DNA of 64,000 nt from Alphaproteobacteria bacterium (GTDB lineage: Bacteria > Pseudomonadota > Alphaproteobacteria > Micavibrionales > Micavibrionaceae). Location: positions 558,001-622,000 of the forward strand of contig JAJFGR010000007.1 of the NCBI GenBank assembly GCA_021776025.1. The letters are read 5' to 3'. Shown here one piece after another: positions 37,340 to 45,031 of this stretch. Position 1 is the first letter of the stretch. Each line of letters begins with the position of its first letter. The notes under the pieces were generated by a model that ran no database searches, was not told the origin of the DNA, and worked only from the letters and a program-made list of their open reading frames with translations. Position numbers and translations under genes: made by a program.

Positions 37340-37858
37340 CTAATCGAATTTTTCGGCTTCGTAAACACCCCAAATTGAACTTTGTTTGAGCCAACCCTTA
37401 TAGCCAGCGGCGTTTACACGGCACCATGCCCCATCGCATTGGACAACATCAACTAAAACCTCTGGCTTAAGATAAGCTTGTATCTTACTGTTTTGTTTTG
37501 ATTTTATGTGAAGGGAAACTTGTTCATCACTTTGAATAAATGCAGTTCGCTTTCCACTCAGCAGTGATTTATGGACCCAGCCTTCATGCTGGTCAAAATC
37601 TTTAATTTTGCGCCATACATCGTACTCTAGGACGATTTCGACCGGAATTCCTTTTTTTCTAAAAATCCACTGAACAGGATATTTTTGCCCCGGCCCTGTG
37701 CGTACATACACCTCGCTTGAGCGTAAAGACACAAAGCGCGGCAGAGGGTACTCTGTCGAGCGAAATGCTTCGGTTTTTTGTGGATCTGCAGCGATTGCCA
37801 TGGAATTTAGCCATAAAAACGCAGAAAAAACACAGATGAATGCAATTTTTTGAATCAT
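37340..37858 (-). CDS. secreted SH3-domain protein (SH3_4 family)
   Basis: A 172-residue exported protein. The preferred start (37858) gives a signal peptide ending N-S-M-A-I-A-A; an in-frame ATG at 37909 would overlap divergent dusA. Two bacterial SH3 repeats follow: the first with V-Y-V-R-T-G-P-G-Q-K-Y-P-V-Q-W-I-F and E-G-W-V-H-K-S-L-L-S-G-K-R, the second about residues 115-165 ending G-Y-K-G-W-L-K-Q. Such proteins bind cell wall or envelope components in the periplasm; the partner is unknown. The ribosome site is weak. Confidence 0.82.
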   Translation of the reverse strand: MIQKIAFICVFSAFLWLNSMAIAADPQKTEAFRSTEYPLPRFVSLRSSEVYVRTGPGQKYPVQWIFRKKGIPVEIVLEYDVWRKIKDFDQHEGWVHKSLLSGKRTAFIQSDEQVSLHIKSKQNSKIQAYLKPEVLVDVVQCDGAWCRVNAAGYKGWLKQSSIWGVYEAEKFD

Positions 37859-37887
37859 AACGCTTATGATTATGATAAAAAGCGCCC

Positions 37888-38910
37888 ATGACGCAAGCAA
37901 TGGATGCAAAATTCGAAATCTCTGTGGCGCCCATGATGGATTGGACGGATCGGCATTGTCGGTATTTTCACCGTCTCATCAGCCCGAATGTGAAGCTGTA
38001 TACGGAGATGGTCACCACGGGCGCGCTGCTCCATGGTGAGGCTGAGCGTTTTTTGCGCTTTGATGACATAGAGCATCCGGTAGCGCTACAACTTGGTGGA
38101 TCTGATGTAGATGACTTAGCTAAATGCGCTAAAATGGGTGCAGAGAGTGGTTATGATGAAATTAACCTGAATTGCGGGTGTCCTTCTGACCGGGTGCAAA
38201 GCGGACGTTTTGGCGCGTGCCTGATGAAAGAGCCGGACACGGTCGCCGAATGTGTTGGTGCGATGGTTAAAGCTGTCGATATACCTATCACCGTGAAATG
38301 CCGGATCGGCATTGACGAGCAGGATGATTTTGCTTTTCTGGATAAGTTTGTGGGAACAATTGTTGATGCGGGCTGCAACAGCTTTATCATTCATGCGCGT
38401 AAGGCTTGGCTGAAGGGGCTTTCACCAAAACAAAATCGTGAAGTGCCGCCGCTAAATTATGAGCGGGTGCAGGCTATTAAAGATAAGCATCCTGAACTTC
38501 GCATTATTCTTAACGGCGGAATTACTGATACAGAAGCTACCCAAGGACACATCAAAACACTTGATGGCGCGATGATTGGCCGCGAAGCGTACTCTAACCC
38601 TTATTTGCTGGCTGATATTGAACGGGACATTTTCAACAATCATGAGATTGCAGAGCGTGATGAGATTGCGCGGCAGATGGCGCTTTACGCGCAGGAGCAA
38701 TTTGAAACGCATAAAACGCCGGTCAAGTCTATAACGCGCCATATTTTAGGGCTTTATCATCACCAACCCGGTGCGAAGGCTTGGAAGCGCGTCCTCAGCA
38801 GCCTCCCCTATGAAAATGGCGCGACGGCTGAGGTTATTAACCAGGCCGTAAATGCGCGAAATGAAGCCGCGGATGCGCAAAAAGCTACACAAATTTGTGA
38901 ATCGGTATAG
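37888..38910 (+). CDS. dusA: tRNA-dihydrouridine synthase A
   Basis: A 340-residue FMN TIM-barrel enzyme that reduces U20/U20a in tRNA D-loops. The start of the barrel is V-A-P-M-M-D-W-T-D-R-H-C-R-Y-F-H, typical of DusA. The catalytic cysteine is in N-L-N-C-G-C-P-S-D-R-V-Q, and I-N-G-G-I and G-R-E-A-Y contribute to FMN phosphate binding. Length is normal. It is divergent from the SH3 gene. Confidence 0.95.
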   Translation: MTQAMDAKFEISVAPMMDWTDRHCRYFHRLISPNVKLYTEMVTTGALLHGEAERFLRFDDIEHPVALQLGGSDVDDLAKCAKMGAESGYDEINLNCGCPSDRVQSGRFGACLMKEPDTVAECVGAMVKAVDIPITVKCRIGIDEQDDFAFLDKFVGTIVDAGCNSFIIHARKAWLKGLSPKQNREVPPLNYERVQAIKDKHPELRIILNGGITDTEATQGHIKTLDGAMIGREAYSNPYLLADIERDIFNNHEIAERDEIARQMALYAQEQFETHKTPVKSITRHILGLYHHQPGAKAWKRVLSSLPYENGATAEVINQAVNARNEAADAQKATQICESV

Positions 38911-38939
38911 CCTAGGATTATTGCTTTAAAGGAACACCC

Positions 38940-40067
38940 ATGCCTGATGATACCGAATGGCGAGAGTTAGGAACCTACGAAACTAAAAAATTCGTTGAGG
39001 ACGTTACTGATCCAAACTTTGCTGATCTGTTTAACGGACCCGCCTATGAATTATGGGCTAGGAACCTGCGGTTTTTTGACGGATACGAGCATTATATGCT
39101 TTCGAATAAGTCAGTCTTTCCGTACTTCACGCTGGAATATGTCAGCAACGGTGAAAATCATTATTTTTTAGATGGGTCTGAACATCCTTTGGAACTGCTA
39201 ATTGATAAGAAAAACTGTCTGCGCCTGAAAGAAAATAATGTTCTGGCGTATCTGGAATTTCACAGCGATGTGACGTTTTACCCTTACCGCAAAGTCAAAT
39301 TCATTACCGACCCAACCAACACTCCCTATTCCGGGGCCAGTTCGATGATGCACCATTTCAAAACCCAGAGATATTTTGAAAATTTTGAACTGCAGGAGAG
39401 CGAAGAAGATGCGTGTTTTTATGTCACGCTGCCGGTTCTTAACAATGGAGAGACGGTAGACGGACGCGTACAGATCCTAAAAACCGGGAAAATTAACATT
39501 ATTGAACCCGTAAACATCCCGTTGATGGATGGGAAGCGCGACCATAAGCCGCTGGATTACGATCACCCGCAAGAAAAAGAGCTTTTAGAGCAGAATCTGG
39601 CGATCTTAACGCAATCCGAAGAAGGAAAGCGGATTTGGGAAACTGTAAAAAGCCATGAGGGAAAAATCAAAGTTGTTTCCGGTGTGGGCAGCTCTGCCTT
39701 TGCGCCCCATGCGCAGCTTGGTTTTATTGTGGCACCGGAAAATCTTGAGACATCAAGTCCCTATCAAGTCATTGCTTTAGCAGGCATTTTACGAGACATG
39801 GAGCTGCAACTTCTGGACGAAAAACGCCCTGACCCTTTTGATGATATGAATGAGGTTTTAGAGCGTAATGTGGCGCTGGATTTGGATATATTACGCAAAA
39901 TCTGTATAATTGTAGATGAGTTAGCAATAGCCGGACATGAAGACATTCTACGCAAATTTAAAAAGTCCGGCTTTGAAGAGTTTTACAGCGGCTATAAAAA
40001 CGGCGTTTCAGACTCAGAGCTGGCTGGAATTTTAGGCCAATATTTTGGAATAAAGGTGGTTGACTAA
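38940..40067 (+). CDS. conserved-looking hypothetical protein, 375 residues
   Basis: A soluble, acidic protein without signal peptide or membrane segments. I do not recognise a family with confidence. The N-terminal half is beta-rich (N-G-E-N-H-Y-F-L-D-G, then Y-L-E-F-H-S-D-V-T-F-Y-P-Y-R-K). The C-terminal half is helical, with S-S-A-F-A-P-H-A-Q-L-G-F-I-V-A-P-E-N and a final helical bundle. I see no HExxH motif. A ribosome site (AAAGGA) precedes the ATG. Its 3' end overlaps or abuts the following small gene, so the two are probably co-expressed. Confidence 0.7.
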   Translation: MPDDTEWRELGTYETKKFVEDVTDPNFADLFNGPAYELWARNLRFFDGYEHYMLSNKSVFPYFTLEYVSNGENHYFLDGSEHPLELLIDKKNCLRLKENNVLAYLEFHSDVTFYPYRKVKFITDPTNTPYSGASSMMHHFKTQRYFENFELQESEEDACFYVTLPVLNNGETVDGRVQILKTGKINIIEPVNIPLMDGKRDHKPLDYDHPQEKELLEQNLAILTQSEEGKRIWETVKSHEGKIKVVSGVGSSAFAPHAQLGFIVAPENLETSSPYQVIALAGILRDMELQLLDEKRPDPFDDMNEVLERNVALDLDILRKICIIVDELAIAGHEDILRKFKKSGFEEFYSGYKNGVSDSELAGILGQYFGIKVVD

Positions 40068-40068
40068 C

Positions 40069-40356
40069 ATGAGCAGTTCTTTTAGTGCAGGCCAAGGGGC
40101 CAGATCTTCAGGATCTTCAGCAGGTGCTTCGTTTATGAACGTGCCGCCGACCTCGCGTGCCGGCACGATTAGCGATGGGGTTATCCGTTTAGCGAATGTT
40201 GATCGCGTGACTGCGCTTTTGCGTAACCGTTACAAGCCTATTTATATGCCAGGCCAAAGCCGTTATGTTGGTGGGCCCAACAATTCTGGAGACAGCACCA
40301 GAACGCCAGATGCACAAGGCGGCGGGTCTTTATCTACCTCTACACGAAACAGCTAA
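40069..40356 (+). CDS. small hypothetical protein with Ser/Gly-rich N-terminus
   Basis: A 95-residue protein of unknown family. The first 30 residues are low-complexity (Ser, Gly, Ala), the middle has R-L-A-N-V-D-R-V-T-A-L-L-R-N-R-Y-K-P-I-Y, and the end is again polar and probably disordered. ATG 40069 has AAGGTGG about nine nt upstream, inside the end of the previous gene; a TTG at 40060 is in frame. It converges tail-to-tail on sufA, with its stop one base before the sufA stop. Confidence 0.6.
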   Translation: MSSSFSAGQGARSSGSSAGASFMNVPPTSRAGTISDGVIRLANVDRVTALLRNRYKPIYMPGQSRYVGGPNNSGDSTRTPDAQGGGSLSTSTRNS

Positions 40357-40357
40357 T

Positions 40358-40699
40358 CTAATCTTTTTTCTCAACTTGAAAACTTTCACCGCAGCCACAA
40401 CGGCCGGTTTCGTTTGGATTCGTGAAATCGAAGCGAGCATTGCCGAGCTCATCGGTAATGTAATCGATGGTGGTGCCTATCAACATCCATGAATAGATTT
40501 TTGGGATGTAAATGGCTGCGCCGTTGCTTTCGATGAGGTCGTCATTTTCGGTACCTTTATCCGCATATTCCATTTTGTAGGAGCTCCCCGAGCACCCCGT
40601 TGCGCCAATGCTGAGACGCAGACCTTCAGCCCCTTCCGGTATTTTACCCAAGAGTATTTTGATCTGCATGGCGGCTTTATCTGTGATTTCGATTTGCAT
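40358..40699 (-). CDS. sufA: A-type iron-sulfur carrier (SufA/IscA family)
   Basis: A 113-residue HesB/IscA-fold protein that carries Fe-S clusters to target proteins. The three cluster cysteines are present: one in G-A-T-G-C-S-G-S-S-Y and the C-terminal pair in R-C-G-C-G-E-S-F. It is the last gene of the minus-strand SUF operon, 9 bp after sufT, and functions with SufBCD. Confidence 0.93.
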   Translation of the reverse strand: MQIEITDKAAMQIKILLGKIPEGAEGLRLSIGATGCSGSSYKMEYADKGTENDDLIESNGAAIYIPKIYSWMLIGTTIDYITDELGNARFDFTNPNETGRCGCGESFQVEKKD

Positions 40700-40708
40700 C
40701 TGTTGTTC

Positions 40709-41119
40709 CTACATGAACATGTTTAATTGCATTTTGGCTGTTTCCGACATCATCGCCGGGGTCCAGACAGGGTCCCAGATGATTTCAACATCGACTTCGC
40801 CGACACCTTCGAGTGGTAGAATAGCGCCCTGCACCCAGCCGGGCATTTCCTGGGCGACCGGGCAGCCCGGTGAAGTTAGCGTCATCTTAATATCAACATC
40901 GACTGCTCCGTCTTTTTCTTCGCCAATGGTGACGGTGTAGATGAGGCCGAGTTCATATACATTCACGGGGATTTCAGGGTCATAGATTTCCTTCAACGCC
41001 GCCAGCATTTGCGGCCACATTGGGTGGCCCTGCGGCACATCGGCGTTGGGCGGCTCTTCCAGCTCATCATAAACATGCTGACATTGCGTTTCCGGTTTTT
41101 TTACGTCTTCTTTGGTCAT
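40709..41119 (-). CDS. sufT: SUF assembly protein SufT (MIP18/DUF59 family)
   Basis: A 136-residue protein with a DUF59 domain (about residues 34-130). The conserved I-Y-D-P-E-I-P-V-N-V-Y-E-L-G-L-I-Y block and the T-S-P-G-C-P-V-A-Q motif with its reactive cysteine identify the SUF-associated form (TIGR02945 type). These proteins assist Fe-S cluster maturation. The start overlaps the sufS stop by 4 bp. Confidence 0.93.
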   Translation of the reverse strand: MTKEDVKKPETQCQHVYDELEEPPNADVPQGHPMWPQMLAALKEIYDPEIPVNVYELGLIYTVTIGEEKDGAVDVDIKMTLTSPGCPVAQEMPGWVQGAILPLEGVGEVDVEIIWDPVWTPAMMSETAKMQLNMFM

Positions 41120-42363
41120 CCCAACATATCCTTGGCTTTTTTTAGCCCTTCACTTAATTGATCTATATCACTTTGGTTTGAATACAAGCCAAGCGAAGCG
41201 CGTATTGTGCCCTCTATACCAAAACGTTGCATGAGCGGCATACAGCAATGATGACCCGCACGCACGGCGACGCCGCATTGGTCGAGGATCATCCCGATAT
41301 CGCTGTGATGGAGACCTTGAACCCCGAAGCTGAAGATTCCGGTTTTATCGGGATGCGTGCCGTAGAGTTTCAGGCCATCGATTTCTTTTAACCGCTCATG
41401 GCCGTAATCGCGCAGCGCGTTTTCATGGGTCTCAATATACTCAAAGCCAACATTTTCAAGGTAATCTATAGCAGCGCCGAGGCCAATAACTTCAACAATC
41501 GCAGGCGTTCCCGCCTCAAAACGATATGGCGGCCCTTTAAATGTTGTGCCGTCAAAGCTGACGCGTTCGATCATATCGCCACCGCCTTGATATGGGGGCA
41601 TGGATTCAAGTACATCATATTTGCCGTAGAGCACGCCGATACCCGTGGGACCATAAAGTTTGTGACCGGTGAATACATAGAAGTCACAATCAAGCGCTTT
41701 GACATCGATTTTGGTATGAACTGCGCCTTGCGAACCATCAATAAGCACTTTAATTTTTAGATTAAAATCACGTGATAACTGAATGATTTTACTTATGTTA
41801 TTGATGACACCTGTAGCGTTTGAAATATGAACAACACTGACCAATTTGGTTTTTTCTGAGAGCAGTGTTTCAAAAGCAGCGAGATCCAGTGACCCGTCTT
41901 CCAGAACAGGAATGGTTTTAATTTCGATGCCGATTTGCTCAGCGAGAAGTTGCCACGGCACGATATTGGCGTGGTGCTCCATTTCGGTGAGAATGATCTC
42001 ATCACCAGCCTTTAGGAAGGTTCGCCCCCAGCTTTGTGCTACCAAATTGATAGATTCAGTTGAGTTCCGGGTAAAAATGATCTCTTTTTCGCTGTTTGCG
42101 CCGATAAAGCTCGCAACTTTTGCGCGTACGGCTTCAAAATCACCTGTTAGCTGCTGAGAGATGCTGTAAAGACCGCGATGTATGTTCGAATACCCACCTT
42201 CCAGCACCACGTTCATGGCATCGATGACGCTCTGCGGTTTTTGCGCACTGGCACCGGAATCAAGAAATGCGAGAGGCTTTCCGTTCATTTGCGTTTGAAG
42301 GACAGGGAAATCAGACCTAAAATCGTGAGCGTTGATCATTTTTGGAGCGCTGTTTGCAGCCAT
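41116..42363 (-). CDS. sufS: cysteine desulfurase SufS
   Basis: A 415-residue PLP-dependent group II desulfurase that supplies persulfide sulfur to the SUF scaffold. The PLP lysine is in F-T-G-H-K-L-Y-G-P-T-G, the substrate histidine in T-E-M-E-H-H-A-N, and the active-site cysteine in R-A-G-H-H-C-C-M-P. Its start lies 28 bp inside the end of sufD, an unusually long overlap in a different frame. No sufE gene is visible in the window. Confidence 0.96.
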   Translation of the reverse strand: MAANSAPKMINAHDFRSDFPVLQTQMNGKPLAFLDSGASAQKPQSVIDAMNVVLEGGYSNIHRGLYSISQQLTGDFEAVRAKVASFIGANSEKEIIFTRNSTESINLVAQSWGRTFLKAGDEIILTEMEHHANIVPWQLLAEQIGIEIKTIPVLEDGSLDLAAFETLLSEKTKLVSVVHISNATGVINNISKIIQLSRDFNLKIKVLIDGSQGAVHTKIDVKALDCDFYVFTGHKLYGPTGIGVLYGKYDVLESMPPYQGGGDMIERVSFDGTTFKGPPYRFEAGTPAIVEVIGLGAAIDYLENVGFEYIETHENALRDYGHERLKEIDGLKLYGTHPDKTGIFSFGVQGLHHSDIGMILDQCGVAVRAGHHCCMPLMQRFGIEGTIRASLGLYSNQSDIDQLSEGLKKAKDMLG

Positions 42364-43298
42364 GCGTTTGTCGCCTCCAATATTTCGGCGCGGGTGGCTT
42401 CACCCCCAACCTTGTCTACGACTTCGTCGACGAAGGCCTGAATAAGCAAAAGCCTCGCCTGTGCTTCGTTTAGCCCGCGCTGACGCAAGTAGAAGAGCGG
42501 CTCTTCATCAAGCTGCCCTGTCGTTGCACCATGGGAACACTTCACGTCGTCAGCGTATATTTCCAGCTCGGGCTTGGTATCCATTTCTGCATCCGGCGAA
42601 AGCAGCAATGTGTTTGAAAGCTGGTAACCATCGGTTTTCTGCGCTTCTTGATGTACGTGTACCTTGCCTTGGAACACGCCGCGGGCTTTATCATCGAGGA
42701 GCGTGCGGTAGAACTGGTTTGAGCGGCAATGCGGCGCCTTATGCTCGATCAGAATGGTTGTATCGCCGTGCTGCGTATTATTAAGCAAATTTACACCGTT
42801 GAATGAAATTTCGGCGTTTGGGCCTTCAATGTCAGCCGCGATTTCATGGCGGGTGAGCTTACCGCCCATATTCAGGGAGAAGCCGTTATAGAGCGCATCC
42901 TTAGCTGTTTTCAAATGGACGAGATTGGTTTGGACGGCCTCGGCGCTATCCTGATTAATGCGGATATGTTGAAGATTGGCGTTTAGACCCAGTTCAATTT
43001 CGGTGACCATATTTGTCCAATAGGCGCCTTCGCCATTATGGCGCTCAATCAGTGTGAGACTTGCGCCCTCTTCCAGCACGATTTTCAAAGTAGGCTGTGA
43101 GTGCTGGCCATCGGCACCTGTGAACAGGATTTCCTCAGGCTGTACACAGACTTCTCCACGGTTTTTGTGGATAACAATTTCTTGCGGCGCGTCGGCCAAA
43201 ACGAGATTAGCAGGCAGCGCGCGGGAAATATTGGTGTATTTCCATTCCTCAACCTTTTGGGTTGGAAGATTTTTTAAATCAATGGCATTCATTTTCAT
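42336..43298 (-). CDS. sufD: Fe-S cluster assembly protein SufD
   Basis: A 320-residue beta-helix scaffold subunit of the SufBCD complex, shorter than the E. coli protein (about 420) because the N-terminal part is reduced. Family blocks seen: V-E-E-W-K-Y-T-N-I near the N-terminus, C-S-H-G-A-T-T-G-Q-L-D-E-E-P-L-F-Y-L-R-Q-R-G-L and A-Q-A-R-L-L-L-I-Q-A-F. The ATG at 43298 overlaps the stop of a 43-residue membrane ORF (ATGA), indicating translational coupling. A second ATG is two codons in. Confidence 0.94.
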   Translation of the reverse strand: MKMNAIDLKNLPTQKVEEWKYTNISRALPANLVLADAPQEIVIHKNRGEVCVQPEEILFTGADGQHSQPTLKIVLEEGASLTLIERHNGEGAYWTNMVTEIELGLNANLQHIRINQDSAEAVQTNLVHLKTAKDALYNGFSLNMGGKLTRHEIAADIEGPNAEISFNGVNLLNNTQHGDTTILIEHKAPHCRSNQFYRTLLDDKARGVFQGKVHVHQEAQKTDGYQLSNTLLLSPDAEMDTKPELEIYADDVKCSHGATTGQLDEEPLFYLRQRGLNEAQARLLLIQAFVDEVVDKVGGEATRAEILEATNAWLQTALQK

Positions 43299-43426
43299 TC
43301 AATCATGATCGTAATAATATAAGCGATTGCCACTATGATAAAAAACGACAATACAAATTTTAAGTTTTTCGGCTCAAGCGCCCAAACTATCGCCAAAGCA
43401 AACAATGACTTGGCGAAAAAGGGCAT
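43295..43426 (-). CDS. 43-residue predicted membrane protein within the SUF operon
   Basis: A complete small frame fills the gap between sufC and sufD exactly. Its ATG (43426) begins one base after the sufC stop, with GAGGAAG inside the sufC end as the ribosome site. Its TGA overlaps the sufD ATG as ATGA. The product starts M-P-F-F-A-K-S-L-F-A-L-A-I, and after the polar turn E-P-K-N-L-K has a strongly hydrophobic helix V-L-S-F-F-I-I-V-A-I-A-Y-I-I-T-I-M. Coupling on both sides and a two-segment hydrophobic profile make a real gene likely. I know no family for it. Confidence 0.7.
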   Translation of the reverse strand: MPFFAKSLFALAIVWALEPKNLKFVLSFFIIVAIAYIITIMIE

Positions 43427-43427
43427 T

Positions 43428-44189
43428 TTAAGCCGCTTCCTCGAGAAACTCGGCGTAGCCTTTATCTTCGAGTTCTTGTGCGAGTTCAGGGCCGCCAGAT
43501 TTGACGATCTTGCCGCCCGCTAAAACGTGCACAACATCAGGCTTGATGTAATCCAACAAACGTTGGTAATGCGTAATCACCAGGAAAGAGCGATCGGGGC
43601 TACGCATTTTATTGACGCCATCGGCAACAATTTTGAGAGCATCGATATCAAGACCGCTGTCCGTTTCATCAAGCACACAGAATTTTGGCTCTAGTATCGC
43701 CATTTGCAGAACCTCATTACGCTTTTTCTCACCGCCGGAGAAACCAACATTGACCGCGCGTTTCATCATGTCGTCATTAATGCCAAGCTCCGCACATTTG
43801 GATTTAATGAGCTTGAGAATGCCGAGCGCATCAAGCTCATCTTCGCCACGTGCCTTTCGGATTGAATTGATTGAAGTTTTTAAAAATGTACTCATATTTA
43901 CACCCGGGATTTCCACAGGGTACTGGAACGCCAGAAACAGGCCGGCGGCGGCGCGCTCCTCGGGCTCCATATCAAGCAGATCTTCACCGTCCATTTTCAC
44001 GGTGCCTTGCGTGACTTCATAGTCCTCACGTCCCGCCAACACATAAGACAGTGTTGATTTACCGCTGCCGTTCGGGCCCATAATTGCATGAACCTGCCCG
44101 GCAGGAATATCGAGCGAGATTCCTTTCAGGATTTCAGCCTTACCATCATCCGCTTTCACGGAAGCATGAAGATTCTCAACTTTAATCAT
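43428..44189 (-). CDS. sufC: Fe-S cluster assembly ATPase SufC
   Basis: A 253-residue ABC-type ATPase that powers the SufBCD scaffold. Walker A is G-P-N-G-S-G-K-S-T, the SufC-type signature is S-G-G-E-K-K-R-N-E, Walker B ends F-C-V-L-D-E-T-D-S-G-L-D, and the H-loop is I-T-H-Y-Q-R. It lies 8 bp after the second small membrane gene and one base before the 43-residue ORF. Confidence 0.96.
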   Translation of the reverse strand: MIKVENLHASVKADDGKAEILKGISLDIPAGQVHAIMGPNGSGKSTLSYVLAGREDYEVTQGTVKMDGEDLLDMEPEERAAAGLFLAFQYPVEIPGVNMSTFLKTSINSIRKARGEDELDALGILKLIKSKCAELGINDDMMKRAVNVGFSGGEKKRNEVLQMAILEPKFCVLDETDSGLDIDALKIVADGVNKMRSPDRSFLVITHYQRLLDYIKPDVVHVLAGGKIVKSGGPELAQELEDKGYAEFLEEAA

Positions 44190-44197
44190 GTTTTATC

Positions 44198-44578
44198 CTA
44201 TAAAAGCAGCAATGCCGCGCCAAGCAGGATGCCGGAAATACCATCGAGCCACAGCCATTTATTGACGAATTCTTTCTTCAAAAACCCCTGAATCAAGCTA
44301 GGGCGCATCAGCAGAATCAAAGCTTTGGCAAGTGCGAGCCAGCCAATCACCATTAAAATGGTTGAGGCCAGAGTGTCCCAATTGTTGTAAAAGGTAATGA
44401 TGAACAGTGCGATTGGCAGGATAAGAATCCCCATCACAAGGCTCAGCGCATCATTATCGACGAACAGCTGGATAAATTCTTCCCATGGCTTCCTTGCGAA
44501 AAAGCAAGACACGCCCAAAACCAGATAAAACCCACCAAAAAACAGTAGAAATGGGTCTGTGTTCAAAAAATTAGTCAT
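44198..44578 (-). CDS. four-helix membrane protein in SUF operon, paralogue 2
   Basis: A 126-residue integral membrane protein with four predicted helices and short loops. The ATG at 44578 has AAGGA seven nt upstream; an upstream in-frame ATG at 44641 lies inside the preceding gene and is rejected. It shares N-T-D-P-F-L-L-F-F-G, F-Y-N-N-W, D-T-L-A-S-T and W-L-D-G-I-S-G with the gene before it; about half the residues are identical. I do not recognise the family; no metal-binding or catalytic motif is obvious. Confidence 0.8.
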   Translation of the reverse strand: MTNFLNTDPFLLFFGGFYLVLGVSCFFARKPWEEFIQLFVDNDALSLVMGILILPIALFIITFYNNWDTLASTILMVIGWLALAKALILLMRPSLIQGFLKKEFVNKWLWLDGISGILLGAALLLL

Positions 44579-44591
44579 AGTTTTTTCCTTC

Positions 44592-44987
44592 TTATAAAAG
44601 TAATAAGGCCAGCCCAAGAACCACCCCGGACAAACCATCAAGCCACATATATTTATAAATAAACCCCATATTCAGAAATCTTTGCATCCAGATTGGACGC
44701 AACAAAAGCACTACAGCCTTCACAAAGCCGATATAGCCTAAGACCATCAGTACGGTAGAAGCGAGTGTTTCCCAGTTATTATAGAAAAAGATGACAAATA
44801 AGGAGATTGGCAACGACATGATGCCGATGACCAGACTTAAAGAATCGTTTTCTATAAACAACTTCACAAATTCATGCCAATGCTTCGCTGCAAAAAAGAG
44901 CGACAATCCCAGCACCAGATAGAAACTACCGAAAAACAGCAAGAATGGGTCTGTGTTAATCATATCAACATTAATCATATCAGCCAT
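44592..44987 (-). CDS. four-helix membrane protein in SUF operon, paralogue 1
   Basis: A 131-residue membrane protein and tandem paralogue of its downstream neighbour. The conserved order is N-T-D-P-F-L-L-F-F-G-S-F-Y-L-V-L-G, an acidic loop (F-I-E-N-D-S-L-S-L-V), F-Y-N-N-W-E-T-L-A-S-T, L-L-R-P and M-W-L-D-G-L-S-G-V-V-L-G at the C-terminus. It lies 44 bp after sufB. Position within the SUF operon suggests a role linked to iron or envelope functions, but that is inference only. The two genes likely arose by local duplication. Confidence 0.8.
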   Translation of the reverse strand: MADMINVDMINTDPFLLFFGSFYLVLGLSLFFAAKHWHEFVKLFIENDSLSLVIGIMSLPISLFVIFFYNNWETLASTVLMVLGYIGFVKAVVLLLRPIWMQRFLNMGFIYKYMWLDGLSGVVLGLALLLL

Positions 44988-45031
44988 TTCGAATCTCCTT
45001 GAACATCAATTTCATGCATATAAGTGTACAC

